Assembly: GCA_010093705.1 (NCBI GenBank)
Contig: MU006095.1
Location: forward strand, 748,315-812,314
Origin: Patellaria atrata CBS 101060
Taxonomy: Eukaryota; Ascomycota; Dothideomycetes; Patellariales; Patellariaceae
Length of the DNA: 64,000 bases
Direction: 5' to 3'
Position numbers and translations under genes: made by a program
Shown: positions 13,668 through 25,322 of the stretch, piece by piece
How positions within the stretch are numbered: the first letter of the stretch is position 1
How the letters are laid out: each line of letters begins with the position of its first letter
Notes under the pieces: generated by a model
Told to the model about the DNA's origin: nothing
The model's input: only the letters and a program-made list of their open reading frames with translations
The model's database searches: none

Positions 13668-14088
13668 AGGGCGGTAACATCATGCAGTTGAAATATATGG
13701 AGGTGATACTTCTGTGACCAGTCCCTAGGATCTGAAGCGTAGGGGAAAAACGGCGGCGAAGGGATAATTTAAGCATGCTCGAGGACAGCATGCTCTGTAG
13801 GTTCCCTATCTGTACTACTTGCACATACTTGCCCTTTAGATTTCATTTTCTACTTTTTTGTAAAACCAGGTAGCAATGCATTTTCTATCTACTTTTAGGG
13901 AAAAAGAGGTCGATTCGGTTCGTATGTGTCTGATATTGTGCACGTGCCATCGAGAAGGCGGAGAAATTCTGCCAACCTCAAGCTCCGCAAAAAAGTTCCA
14001 ACATAAAACTGTAAATTTGCGACACGAACCACTATGACTCTAAATAAGCAATAACGGCATAGGTTTGGCCTGAAATCAGAAAATTCCC
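13668..14088. other. Intergenic, ROK1 upstream
   Basis: About 420 bp between ATP20 and ROK1, same strand. It is AT-rich towards ROK1. No gene or repeat was recognised. Confidence 0.4.
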
Positions 14089-16437
14089 ATGGATATTTTT
14101 AGGATCCTCTCCCGCTCTACGAAATTCTCAAAAGGCGCGAAGGGCGCATCGAACAACATCCAAACACCGAAGCTCCCCTCAAGCGGCGAACCGAATAATC
14201 CACAGCTCTTTGGGCGCGATGAAGCACATACCAAATCGCAAGATGGAGTACAACAGGTTAACAGAGGTAAGAAACGAAAGAGGATTCACAATGATGGAGT
14301 AGAGAAGACTACCCTACCACCGGAGCTGGACTTTTTTGGAACCCACGGAGGTGGAGAGAAGGTCGCGGGGGGCGAGACGGTATCCAAGGGAAAAAGCACG
14401 GAGAAACCGAGTCAAGTTAAGCAACTAAGAAACGGCGGTGAGGCTCACTTGACAGAGGAGGAGAGACTAAGCGAGCAAGAGTGTAGAAAAGTGCTTCAGT
14501 TGCACAAGATCAAGGTTACAATGTTAGAAGTAAATCGGGAGTCGGAAGAAAAACCGTCGAAGAAAAGGAAGAGGAGAAAGGAATCGGAAGAGGACCCAAA
14601 AAAGAAGAACGCTCGACAGTTGTACCCACAGCCGCTGACCTCCTTCGAGCAGTTAGTGAGTGTGTACAATATCCCACGCAGACTTGCGGAGAATGTGACG
14701 ACGCAGGGGTATAAGGTCCCGACAGAGGTTCAATTGGCATCTTTACCGTTGTTGTTGGATGTGCAGAATGCGCTGAAACCTCGAGTTAAAAACGCTTCCG
14801 ACTTTAGGAGAAATAGCATTTTCGTTCCAGGGGATGTAGATTTATTGACAATAGCTCCTACTGGGAGTGGGAAGACTATTGCGTTCTTGATTCCCATCAT
14901 AACTAAGATATGGCAAAAGAATAGGCTGAGAAAGAGCGAGGCTGAGAAGGAAACCGGATCAGCTGGCCCTAGAGCTATCATTCTAGCTCCTACGAAAGAG
15001 CTCGCTAGTCAAATTACGAATGAAGGGAGGAAGCTCGCTCCTCGTACTGGTATTAAGGTCACGCTGATGCGGAAAGGGATGGAGCTCGTCCCTCGCTCCA
15101 TAGTTAACAATGGCGACAACGGTGACGGGGCCATCTCTAACATGTCTGGGTCTGAGCAAGAGGATGAAAATGAGAGTGAGAAAAGTCATGCTAGTGTACC
15201 AATCATTAATGTGCATGGAGAGGAATTTAACGATCAAAACTTAGTAAAATCTCATGTTCTCGTTGCTACACCGCTTACCCTCTTGCACGCCTTACAGGAT
15301 GGTGAAGATGGACCGGTTTTGCCTCTTCCGACGGTTGATTACCTCGTTCTCGATGAAGCTGACGTTCTGCTCGATCCCCTTTTCCGAGACCAGAGTCTAG
15401 CTATCTGGAACGCTTGCACGAATGTTGACCTTCGTACGAGTTTATGGTCCGCCACCATGGGTTCCAGCATCGAAGACATAGTAAAGAAAACTATCCGGAA
15501 GAACCTTTCTAGGTCCCAACTCGAATCCCAACCCTCCCTCCTCCGTCTCATCGTCGGCCTTAAAGACACCGCGCTCCCCAATATCACTCACAAACTCACT
15601 TACTGCGGCACCGAAGCTGGCAAGCTCCTCGCACTCCGTCAAATCCTCCGCCCGACCTCAACCCCATCCTCCTCCGAATCCACTCTCGTGCCCCCCTTTC
15701 TCATCTTCACCCAAACAATTCCTCGGGCCCAGGCCCTCTACTCCGAGCTCCTATACGACATCCCAGCGACAGCCGGAGGCAGCTCCCGCATCGCGGTCCT
15801 GCATTCCAACCTCTCGGACAGCCAGCGCGCGGACATCATGGCGCGTTTTCGCCGCGCTGAGTTGTGGATACTCGTCACGACGGACCTGCTAGCTCGGGGC
15901 GTGGACTTCCGCGGCGTTAATGGTGTAGTGAACTTCGACGTCCCGACCAGCGCAGCTGCGTACGTGCACCGAGTCGGCCGCACAGGGCGAGCTGGCCGCG
16001 AGGGTGGTGTCGCAGTCACACTGTACACGGAGATTGATATCCCTGTCGTCAAAGCCGTTGCGAACGTCATTGCGGCGAGTGAGAAAGCACGGGGCAAGGA
16101 AGGAGCAGAGAGGCAGAGCGTGCCGAAGTGGTTGTTAGATGCGCTACCGACGCCGACGAAGAGGGAGAAGCAGAGGTTGAAGAAGAGGGGTGTGGAGGCG
16201 AGGAGGGAGGGTAAAGGTGGGGACGAGAAGGATGTGAGGCAGAGGAAGAGGGCGAGGATTAGTACGAAGAGTGGGTATGAGAGACAGTTGGAGGAACGGA
16301 GGAGGGCTGCGAAGGAGGGGTCGAGGAGGAGGAGGAGGATGGGGGTGGATTTGGAGAGGCATGGTGAGTTGGAAGATAGGAGGGTTGGAGGGGATGAAGA
16401 GGATGAAGAGGATGAGTTTATGGGATTTGCCGATTGA
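14089..16437 (+). CDS. ROK1: ATP-dependent RNA helicase Rok1 (DDX52-like)
   Basis: A single exon of 782 residues. After a charged N-terminal tail, the Q-motif region (LTSFEQLV...PTEVQLASLPLLL) leads into motif I APTGSGKT (about residue 254), Ia APTKELASQ, motif II DEAD (about 422), motif III SAT, motif V ARGVDF and motif VI HRVGRTGRAG (about 627). The order and spacing are those of the Rok1/DDX52 group of DEAD-box helicases, which act in 18S rRNA processing in the nucleolus. A low-complexity insert (SGSEQEDENESEKSHAS) interrupts the first RecA-like domain. The C-terminal tail is rich in Lys/Arg and then in Asp/Glu. The stop lies within a 22-bp tandem duplication. Confidence 0.94.
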   Translation: MDIFRILSRSTKFSKGAKGASNNIQTPKLPSSGEPNNPQLFGRDEAHTKSQDGVQQVNRGKKRKRIHNDGVEKTTLPPELDFFGTHGGGEKVAGGETVSKGKSTEKPSQVKQLRNGGEAHLTEEERLSEQECRKVLQLHKIKVTMLEVNRESEEKPSKKRKRRKESEEDPKKKNARQLYPQPLTSFEQLVSVYNIPRRLAENVTTQGYKVPTEVQLASLPLLLDVQNALKPRVKNASDFRRNSIFVPGDVDLLTIAPTGSGKTIAFLIPIITKIWQKNRLRKSEAEKETGSAGPRAIILAPTKELASQITNEGRKLAPRTGIKVTLMRKGMELVPRSIVNNGDNGDGAISNMSGSEQEDENESEKSHASVPIINVHGEEFNDQNLVKSHVLVATPLTLLHALQDGEDGPVLPLPTVDYLVLDEADVLLDPLFRDQSLAIWNACTNVDLRTSLWSATMGSSIEDIVKKTIRKNLSRSQLESQPSLLRLIVGLKDTALPNITHKLTYCGTEAGKLLALRQILRPTSTPSSSESTLVPPFLIFTQTIPRAQALYSELLYDIPATAGGSSRIAVLHSNLSDSQRADIMARFRRAELWILVTTDLLARGVDFRGVNGVVNFDVPTSAAAYVHRVGRTGRAGREGGVAVTLYTEIDIPVVKAVANVIAASEKARGKEGAERQSVPKWLLDALPTPTKREKQRLKKRGVEARREGKGGDEKDVRQRKRARISTKSGYERQLEERRRAAKEGSRRRRRMGVDLERHGELEDRRVGGDEEDEEDEFMGFAD

Positions 16438-16457
16438 GTTTATGGGGTTTGCCGATT
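16414..16457 (+). repeat. 22-bp tandem duplication across the ROK1 stop codon
   Basis: Two copies of a 22-bp unit (16414-16435 and 16436-16457), differing at one base, span the stop. The first copy encodes the last residues EFMGFAD; the second lies just after the first base triplet of the stop and would encode the same peptide in another frame. Confidence 0.9.
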
Positions 16458-17649
16458 GAGTTGTCAATGAGCTGTTGACATAAATTTACACGAATATAGT
16501 CACTTAGCTATACTTGTCCTGTACTGTACATTACAGCGCGTATCACCTCAGTATCACACATATAAAATACCCGCCCATCAGAGTTATAAAACTCCTGATT
16601 CATGCAGTATAATAAAGTACAGAGTACCCGACGGTTTAAATAAGCATCTCGGCGCTTCCATTGCATTACGTTACACGACGTACGCACCGGCCCCCGCTGC
16701 CCGTGCAGATAATTCTCCGCGGGCAAGAGACAAGTACAAAAAGTGGCAGTTTCCGCCACAGTTCAGCTTGCAGTCCGGGCATATTAAACTCTATTAGGTA
16801 CAACCTTACGTTCTTGTAACTGTACATACCTTACAGTTTTTTTATTTTCAAGCCGGGTGGGGGGGAAGCTTCAACTTGCATCACCCTTTTCCACCTTAGG
16901 GGGCCAAACTCAACCATCAAACTCACGGACTATATAAGAATTAAAGAGCCTCTACCTTAGAAACTACGCCGTACACGTACATATCCCGGCTCCCCCCGTT
17001 CTATCCCAAATCGACATTGTCTCTTTTCGACATTTCCTGCACAGAATCCGATTTTGGTACCGCTCTAACCCCAAGTTTACTTAAGAGGACGGGATGTTGC
17101 CCCTCTTGGCGATTGTGCTGTGCGGCGTCATCATCTTGAAGATTGGCTGCTTGGTCGCTGTCATAGGGTATCTGAACGATTTCTGAGCAGTTCGTGGATT
17201 TGGGCGTTTACTTTGTGAGGTCGTGGAAAGAGCTTCGGGTTTTGGAGGTAGAGGTGTTGAGGTGCTGAGGGGTTGACTGAACTGTTGACGCAAGCGGGGT
17301 GGGCGATGGTGTGAGGTGAGTACAGTAACGTTCATAACCCCTCCTTCGAGACTTTTCGGTCTCATTCGGTTTCCTATGAGGCGTACTGTACATGTCCATT
17401 ATAGGGCGCGCGGGAACGAGGTACTGACACGAGTATAGAAACTGCGCAACGGGACTCGAAAATTGACGATCTGAGGAGTGAGAATTCGGGGGTTTGCACT
17501 CCAGTCCTACCATTTGACGTCCATCCCGACTCCGGGGCCGGAAAGAAACAGCTGTCTGTACGGTGCAGCACCCAGCAGCATATCAGACATCCTCTGACCA
17601 GCCATCCTCTCTGCCATATCCATCCGTATATCACATCAATCACGTCAAC
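16458..17649. other. Intergenic region
   Basis: About 1.2 kb. Several open frames on the minus strand (about 60-117 codons) are Ser/Pro or Gly-rich and mutually overlapping, with no family signal, and are not supported. The region holds GTACTGTAC palindromes near 16521 and 17383 and a TATATAAG-like box near 16930. The last part is the promoter of the dioxygenase gene. Confidence 0.45.
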
Positions 17650-19215
17650 ATGTCCCAATCCTCCGCCTCCCCCCCTCCTCCCCCAACCACAAACTTCACC
17701 TCCCTCCCCATACTCCCCCTCTCCCACGCGCTCTCTCCCGACACGAAACCAGAGTTCCTCTCCAGGCTACGCGATGCCCTCATGAACGTCGGCTTCCTGT
17801 ACCTTTCCAAGACCGGATTGCCGGAGCAGCTGATCGAGGATGTGGTCCGGGAGTGCAAGGCGTTCTTTGAGGAGTTGCCACTGGAGGAGAAGGAGAGGAT
17901 CGAGATGAAGAATGAGAGGTCTTTCTTGGGTTGGAGTCGGGTGAGTAGTTAAATTTCTTTTTTATAAAATCATATGTTTGTTAAGCTTCATGAGTTGGTG
18001 GTATTACAATATCGTAAATATCTTTCAACTAAAATTATTTTGTGTTAAGCCTCATTTCTTTCATGAGATTCTTTCGTTCTTTATACACACCTATTCCTTT
18101 AACTTTCTACAAGATCCCATATATCTACAATCCCTTTTATACAGTCCATACACGCGGTCCCAAAATAAGGAACAAAGTCTGCCGCCCACATGACTCATCA
18201 AACCCTTTTATACTCCGTACAAAATTCCAATATACACAAACCCACCTAGATATAACGACACCCTCATTACTCCGCTCTAGTCCACACACTTCTAATCCTT
18301 CCTTCGAACAGATCGACAACGAAACTACAGCCCACAACCCCGACCACCGCGAACAACTGGACCTCTCAACCCCCCACCCGATCCCCGGGCCAGAAGCACC
18401 CATCTACCACAACCTCCTCGCGCCCAACCAGTGGCCCTCCCCCTCGCACCTCCCCTCCTTCCGCCCCGCATTTGAAGCCTACATGACGCACATGTCCCGC
18501 ATAAGCACGCTCTTCACCTCCCTGATCGCCGAAGCCATCGGCCTCCCGTCAACAGCATTCACCCGCTTCTTCGACTCCGACCAGCAGCACAAGCTGAAGA
18601 TCGTAAAGTACCCCGAAACCGCCCCCGACGTGGATGAGGCCGACGAAGTCGCGAGACAGGGCGTCGGGCCGCACAAGGACTCAATGCTGACGAGTTACCT
18701 GCTGCAAGCCTCGCCGCAGAAAGGGTTGCAGGTCCAGAATATCGCCGGAGACTGGATCGACGCCACGCCCGTCCCCGGAACCCTCGTCGTCGCCATCGGT
18801 CAGGGCCTCGAGGCGCTGACGGGCGGCGTGTGCGCGAGCACGACGCATCGCGTGCTGAGCCCCGCCCGCGGAGAGGGGCCTCGGTATAGCATCCCGTTTT
18901 TTCAGGGGGTGAGCTACGACGCCAAGTTCGAGGAGATGGATGTGCCTGAGAGCGTGAAGAGGCTCAGGGACGGGGTGAGGGAGAGATATGGTGGGCGGAG
19001 GGACGATGTGGAGTTTACGTTTGTGAAGGGCCGGTGGGGACATCTGGGAGAAGCGACGTTGATGAATAGGGTCAGGAGTCATCCGGATGTTGGGGAGAGA
19101 TGGGTAGGTTCTCGTTGTTTCGATAAGGCCGTTTGGGATAGAGCTGATGTGTTTGTAGTATCCGGACCTCCTGGCTAAGATTCGCGAGCAGCAGGCGGTT
19201 GACGCGAGAGGTTAG
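17650..19215 (+). CDS. 2OG-Fe(II) dioxygenase, isopenicillin N synthase-like
   Basis: Exons 17650-17940, 18312-19103 and 19159-19215 encode 379 residues. The N-terminal part (FTSLPILPLSHALSPDTKPE and GFLYLSKTGLPEQLI) matches the DIOX_N domain. The catalytic part has H218-x-D220 in GPHKDS, distal H276 in TTHRVLSP and R288 in GPRYSIPFF for 2-oxoglutarate. The spliced C-terminus is YPDLLAKIREQQAVDARG. Such fungal enzymes hydroxylate or desaturate small molecules; the substrate is unknown, and no biosynthetic cluster surrounds it. The first intron is 371 bp, much longer than the window norm, and is AT-rich; part of it is open in the exon 2 frame, so the exact acceptor (18311) is chosen from family spacing. 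Confidence 0.87.
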
Positions 19216-19789
19216 CAGAACGGGGTAAAGGTGGCTTGTATTGGCTGTATGTGTCGTGCGTGTAACTCCTATTCACTGTTGTTGAGGATGCGGGAGACAG
19301 CCTGGGAAATGATGAAAGTAATATAGTCCCGGAGGGTATCCAATACCGCACTGAATTCGTCATTCACATCGAGCAAGATTTGGTCGACTGGCCATCTAAC
19401 AGCTCAATCGATAGCGTTCGCGGTCCATTGAGTCCCACTATCGATTTCTTGAAATGCTAGTTTATGATCCATCTTTACTTTATATTCTGAAATCGTAGGA
19501 GAAGTGTATCGCTCTCAGATCTCGGGTAAAAGCTGACAAGTTGTGTCGGGGGTCGACTGTAAACTGCGCTGGCGCACCATCAGCAGTCAAAGTGACGATG
19601 CGGATTTGTGCTGGGCGGGTTGAAAGTTCGTATTCAAACCGAATGTGGTGACCGTGGCGTGAGGCTGCCAAGTTCCAGAACCCCTTAAGCTCCATAGTTT
19701 TGTCCTACCCTCTGAAGCATCTCTATACTGGTGAGGCTGAGGACGTCCTTCCAGGCCAAGGTAGTTTCGGATTTGAGAACCCGGTGTTG
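19216..19789. other. Intergenic, convergent 3' ends
   Basis: About 570 bp between the dioxygenase and the bZIP gene on the opposite strand. Short open frames are present but none is supported. Confidence 0.45.
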
Positions 19790-21079
19790 TCAGCCCTCGT
19801 GCTTCATGCTGGGATGCATGTTGTACATCAGCCCCTGGTTCTCCATCTGGCCTCCTCCCATCTGACCTCCACGCATCATCTGCATGCTTTCCGCGGCCTG
19901 CTGATGAGGGTGCTGCTGATGCTGCTGATGCTGATGCTGATGCGGAGCGTGTGGAGCTGCGGTCATGTATCCTTGCGGTTGGGCTTGCGGAAACGCTGGG
20001 AAAGATGGAGTTGCCATAGGAGTAGCTAAGTGAGTGGATCTGTAGTCCGTGGGGTGTCCTGCGGCGTTCGAAACGGAAGGGTACGCGGTTTGGCCATTGG
20101 AGACGGAGGGGTAGGTTGGAGGTCCGTTGGAAACGGGTGGATATCCTATTTGCTGTTGGGCTTCGGGTTGATACTGTACAGGCCCTACAGGCCGCCCGCT
20201 AGAATCTAGCATGTACGGATACATGGTGTCGACGCCCTGTGAACTGACTTCTGGGTCCATTGGTCTATGAGTGATCCATCTCACGGTGCTTTGAGACGTT
20301 GCGGCCGCGTCTACGGATGGCGCATCCATTGTTGCTGAGCTTGCTGGGCTATAGCCGCCGTGGCTTTGCCAGTGTTCTTGCTGTCTCGACACGGCGGATT
20401 GCTGAGGTTGTCCACCCACTGAAGGGATGTTTTGCGCGGTTGGTGTGTTCGATGCTGTACGCGACTGGGTCATCATCTGCATCCTTTCTGCCGGAGAAGG
20501 TGCCCTGACAGAAGGGAGGATGCCAGTGTCCGCCCTCAATCCTAACGCTTTGCGCCGCGAAGATTAGTCCAAAGTTTCATTTTGGGATGGGATAGCCGTT
20601 GAGCGTATCTGAAAGATGACATTTGTGGGGACGCCACCGACGTTCAGTCGGTCCGAAAGGGTCAAATCCGACATACCTGTACTTCCTTCCACTCCAATCG
20701 CTGCAACTGCATGGCTAAGACGACTTCGTAGCATAGCATTCTCCTGTTCCAACTCCTCGACGCGCTGGAGTGCGTCCAGAAGCTTTACTGAAGAGTCTTG
20801 TCCCGAAGTAAGCTCTTGGATGCGTCGTTCTAAGGACTCAATATGATCTTTCGTCCGTTGGCGAATTGCTCTTTGTGCCTCGCGATCATTAGCTCGTTTA
20901 CGCTCCAGTTGAGCAGCGGTCAAAGTGGATACGCTTCTAGTCCCAGCTCTTGAAGGCCTTCTTTTGGCACCCGGAAGGCTCGCCTTAGGCTTCGATTCGG
21001 ATTCGGACGAGTAAGCTTCATTTGATGACGCTGCCTTCTTTAGACTGGCCATCTGAGGGCTTTGTTGGAAATTGCTCAT
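19790..21079 (-). CDS. bZIP transcription factor with NDREAQR-type basic region
   Basis: Exon 1 21079-20677 and exon 2 20541-19790 give 384 residues; a nearby alternative acceptor (exon start 20547) adds two residues in frame. The basic region reads ERKRANDREAQRAIRQR, followed by a heptad coil (SLERRIQEL ... LEQENAMLRSRL). In alignment with the usual fungal NRAAQRAFR the invariant Asn position is Asp and the Asn sits one residue earlier; I recall this as a recurrent ascomycete subgroup. The C-terminal half is low-complexity, rich in Pro/Gln/Ser, with repeated YPSVSNG-like units and a His/Gln run (HQHQHQQHQQHPHQQ), probably an activation region. The start at 21079 (MSNFQQSPQM) is preferred; in-frame ATGs at 21133 and 21295 are upstream options. 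Confidence 0.85.
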
Positions 21080-23952
21080 CGGAGAATAAGTCCTATGATG
21101 AAACGGGATTTCCTGAGGTCTTATTGAAATCATGGATGATCCGCAGTTGGCGGTCAGTAAAAGTGGGGGGGTTTTTCGTTTGGGATAATGCAGGTTTTGC
21201 GGTCTGTGGTATAATCCTGGGATGTAACTTGGGGGCCTCAAGCGCGAAATATGGGAAAGAAAACAAATGTCAGACAAAGACGTCAGGTTTCTCAACTCCT
21301 TTGAATACTGTAGGCTACCGATCAGGAGAAATTATGTCCTGCAGTTGAACTCGTCTAGAAGACCTCAGTCTTTCTAGCTTAATGAACCAAGCGGATACCA
21401 AATCAGGTGAGGCCAGAGCAGCGATTGAAGCCGTTAGTGTGTACCGGTATAGTAAAGGGAAGCCCAAGTGAAAGCCACCAGGTATTCTCGGGACCAACGA
21501 CCCGGGATTACACGTGCGTATAGTCTATCTGCGGGGAAGCGGTTTCAGTTCGACCATGAAGGACAATGAATCAGCTCGAGAGCGGTTTGGGCATGGCCGA
21601 AAGTATGGTACAGTAGTGGTGTGTAAGACCGAAATGAACGGAAGATGGTGGTACCTCTTTCATGAGTTACGTTTGCTGGTAAAGAAAGTACTCTGCCAAG
21701 GTTGTAAAAGACTTTAAGGTTGTCTCTCAGTAATAACAAACCTACCAACCCAAAACAAAGACAGGGCTTTTAAAAAGACAATTGCAGCCTCGGCTTGGCA
21801 GTTGTAGTTGTATCTGTCGTCAATCCTTCGGCTCGACCATTGGTTCTGGTAGGGGGAGTGGGGATAAGGCGATACCTAGTACAGAATGGAAAAACAGCCA
21901 TTCCGTGATCCCCTAGGGGCTCAGACACAAAGCCACGCATACAAATACGTACAGATCAGTACCAAGTTTATATTTATCTTTTCAAGGTCCAATAACTTGT
22001 ACTCCCACCGCCTAATTCTCCCTCGAAGTTTTGTTTCTCCTTTTGTTTTCCCCTATTCTAGTTCAAAATGCCGGCAGTCATAGCCGTTATGTCCGTGCAA
22101 TTGAGTCGATATCAAAGGGTAACGCAATAGTACCCAGAGGCTGGGAAACGGAGAAAAAAGCTTCCACTGCCATGGTATATCCTAGCGTGCCATCCAAGGT
22201 AAAGGAGAGATCATACGGTTTGGTAGGCTTGCTAGGGCTTGCATGATGGCTTGGCCACGCTCTTCCATCGCCGCCATTTCGCTTGCACTCACGCTTCCGC
22301 GACTTCAGCTCATCTCTTCGGGCAAAATGGAAAGAAATGGATAGTTTACCCTGCTTGCCATGCTCATGATGCTGGTGTCTGCACGTTTTGCCGTGCCAGC
22401 CGGACGCAGTAGGCCAAATTAGGACATTCACACGTGGCTACAGCATGAAGTTGGTCTGTTAACCTTGTTGACGACGTTTCCGTCATTAAAGTTTAACAAG
22501 CGGAGATCGCCAGGTACGCAGGTAACGGTGATATCAGGATATCGCTTCATCATTCGCCGGTTTCGAGTTTTGCTAATTCAAGCTCTTTCTAGGGTTTTAC
22601 ACACCAGCAATTCGCAAAGAGATACCACGAGGTGCGGGACGGATCTCTGATACTATCCCGAGAGTATAGAGTTGATGTCGGTTTCATAGTCTCTTACTCT
22701 CTTGAGACACAGCTTGCGAACTTGGCTTGCTATTCTATCGCGTGTCGCTTGGTGATTGTCAATTAAAGCACCTCAATCTTGTTATGTGGCTGGACTGGAA
22801 ATGTTTTTCCCGAAGAAACCAGTTCTGAGTTCTGACCCGTGCTTTGAACTTGTGCGCGTGCAGTGCGCAGGGGCTTCGCTTGCAGCCGTTCCAGCATGTG
22901 GAATTTGTGGAGCGGAGCGGCGGAGCACGGTATGATGACAAAGTGGAAATACCGATGTAAATCCCGGGACCGATTGGCTAATAGGGCCTGCAAGCTGGAA
23001 ATCCTCGATGTAATTTATATCGAACTGAAGATATCATGTGCTCGACTACAACAGTATCAGAGCAGGATAGATCCGATCCCACTGGCTCTTGCATCTGGAA
23101 CTAACTGAGGGGTGGTAAGAGCATCTACACTCAATTTCTTTTAGTTACATCTTAAACAGATGTAAGCCGCGGCAGGCAGGATGGCAGCCAGCAGGTAGAG
23201 AGGTGTGTCAGAGATTAGGAGAGATGTGCTTGGAAATGATGCTACCTAGAACGGTAAATAGAATGTGTGAGGATATTGTTATTGAGAGGCTTCACACCTA
23301 CCTCTAAACTAGACCTTTTATGAGTAACCAGTGGCCGAATTCCAGTCCGAGCCGAAGGGGTTTTATGAACTTATGATTTGAGATTGGCGGTTGAAAGAAA
23401 GCTCATTGGTATACGGGAATGAGCGAAGAGTAGCCGATAGTACGCTAAACTAGCATCGGTATTTGTCTATTTGAGGTTCAGAAACATCCACCAGTGACCA
23501 GTCCAGTTAGTGTGATCCACTCTTTTTCTTACGCAAGGACCGTAAGGATGTCATTACAGAATACAGTACCTTACCGATGTCATACGGTACGGTACTGTAC
23601 TTCTTTTTGCAGTAGATCACCTATTCACCCCATGGTTACTGAGCTCTGACGGTGTGAACTTTGAAGATGGACCTTGTTAGTTAGTGGAATAAAAAGATAT
23701 GGTCCCCTATCAGCTCATCTGTGTATGGAGCCACGAGCATACCGTACTCCATATGTGTTTCAGAATCCCAGTAATCGTTTGACCAAGCGTATACCTTTTG
23801 GAACGAACTTTTTCGACGCGAGGACGTCAGCAGTCAGCATAAAAGTTTAAATCCTACACGAAAGCCCAACGGCTATTTTTCTGTTACTAGTGAAAATGCT
23901 TGATTCCCGTACTCCTTCTAAATTCAGTATAAAGAGTTCAAGACGCAACCTC

Positions 23953-23995
23953 GCGATAAATTTAGGGGGGGCGTTTTCGCCCAAAGCTTTATCGC
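23953..23995. repeat. Imperfect hairpin
   Basis: GCGATAAA at the left end pairs with TTTATCGC at the right end, and inside it GGGCG pairs with CGCCC around a short T-rich loop. The arms are separated by unpaired bases of unequal length. Its role is unknown. Confidence 0.6.
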
Positions 23996-24563
23996 TAACT
24001 CGAGTAGCTCCCGGTGAATTTCTTGCGTGCCCAAAGTCCAAAATCCAAAATCTGCCCAAGGGGAACCGATCGGATGCTCTTGATCCTTCATGTGCTGATT
24101 AACCTGTTTTCCCTTGAGCTGGTACCACGCTATGATGGATCGTATCGTCGGCCGTCCAGGATCGTTTTGTGCCACCTCTCGCATCGTATGTCTGCACGGT
24201 CTGATATGCAGGGTTGACCAGAAGAATCTACAGCTGTGACAGGATTTCGCAGGGTGAGTGAATTGTCCCCTGAAGATTCTTGAGTTTGCGTTTGGAGTCT
24301 CTGGAATTCCCTACCTTTGACAGACCTGCAGCAGTTAGTGTAGCATTCTCCAGGATTTGGAAAAGCCACTGTAAGACCTGAAGGAGAGGCGTGCCAAGAG
24401 TAGTTCTAATACAACATGCAGGTATTGAAGGTTTGTCAAGTCTCAATCAGAAAGCCTGACAGTTAGAGAGGGGTGCCTGCTCTCCCATTCTGAAAGCGTC
24501 TATCTAATTTACTGACCTACTAGAACTACTTCTAGAACTACACACTGGCTGCACTGTGCAGTA

Positions 24564-24582
24564 GTACTGTACTGTACTGTAC
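24564..24582. repeat. GTACT microsatellite
   Basis: The sequence GTACTGTACTGTACTGTAC is a short run of the five-base unit ACTGT/GTACT and contains overlapping copies of the palindrome seen elsewhere between genes. Confidence 0.8.
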
Positions 24583-24914
24583 AAAGAGAATGTACAAGTA
24601 TGCTGGTTCTCCTAATTTCGACTTGTTTTCTCCGATCTCCCAGCACATTCGAATTTTCAACCTTCAACGCATAGCTATCTCCGTCATTTTTTATCGAAAT
24701 ATCCGCTACCCATTTCATCCATTCGCACAGCCGTTGTTATCAAGCTCCTTTTTCGGCCTTACATTATGACGACTTTGAGGCGTCGATGTATATTTTAAAT
24801 CCCGCGAACTAGCAGAGACTATACGACCATCTAATGCCAGGGGAAGTTCACAAATAGTCCTTTGCTCTGTAAAACTCAATTCAGAAACCTTGTTACAATC
24901 CTAGCTATATCGAA

Positions 24915-25322
24915 ATGGGTGAGGTTTGTTCTACCGAGATACAACTCTATGGCGCTCAGCTCTTATCCAAACATCACCTTCAGAACTCGGATACGGTATA
25001 TTCCAGGATATTCGGGGACCACCTACGTTCAGATTGCAAAATTCTTGAATGCAGTCCAGTATTGTATGCTCGGACTATACCTGTCTTGAGGTCTTCCATT
25101 CCATCAACCTTGTTTCTCAACGCCTCATCAACTTTTGCCACAGCTCGGTTATCGAATGAACTTGCATCTTCGCATCTCGAAGATATCAACCACGGCTTCT
25201 CCGACCGCTATTTTGACTTCTCACTGGAAGCACATCACCAGGACCCATACACAGTCTCGTTCTTTGTCAATTCTGGTCGTATTCTAGCGCCCCTTTTCGG
25301 ATCTTTGGTACGCTTCCCCTAA
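24915..25322 (+). CDS. Possible orphan coding exon
   Basis: An ATG frame of 135 codons begins MGEVCSTEIQLYGAQLL. It has a mixed, protein-like composition and runs through DRYFDFSLEAHHQDPYTVS to LFGSL, after which GTACGC could be a splice donor before the frame closes. No convincing downstream exon was found. I recognise no family. It may be the first exon of a gene, a gene remnant or chance. Confidence 0.3.
   Translation: MGEVCSTEIQLYGAQLLSKHHLQNSDTVYSRIFGDHLRSDCKILECSPVLYARTIPVLRSSIPSTLFLNASSTFATARLSNELASSHLEDINHGFSDRYFDFSLEAHHQDPYTVSFFVNSGRILAPLFGSLVRFP

Noticed and set aside
16144-16467. Pro-rich minus frame at the ROK1 end
   Set aside because: It mirrors the purine-rich Lys/Arg/Glu tail of ROK1; such antisense frames arise from composition.
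17081-17513. Minus frames of about 95-100 codons
   Set aside because: They are Ser/Thr/Pro-rich, overlap each other and lack splice partners or a domain.
22087-22431. 114-codon minus frame, His/Lys-rich
   Set aside because: No conserved motif, no supporting splice site and isolated in the gene-poor region.
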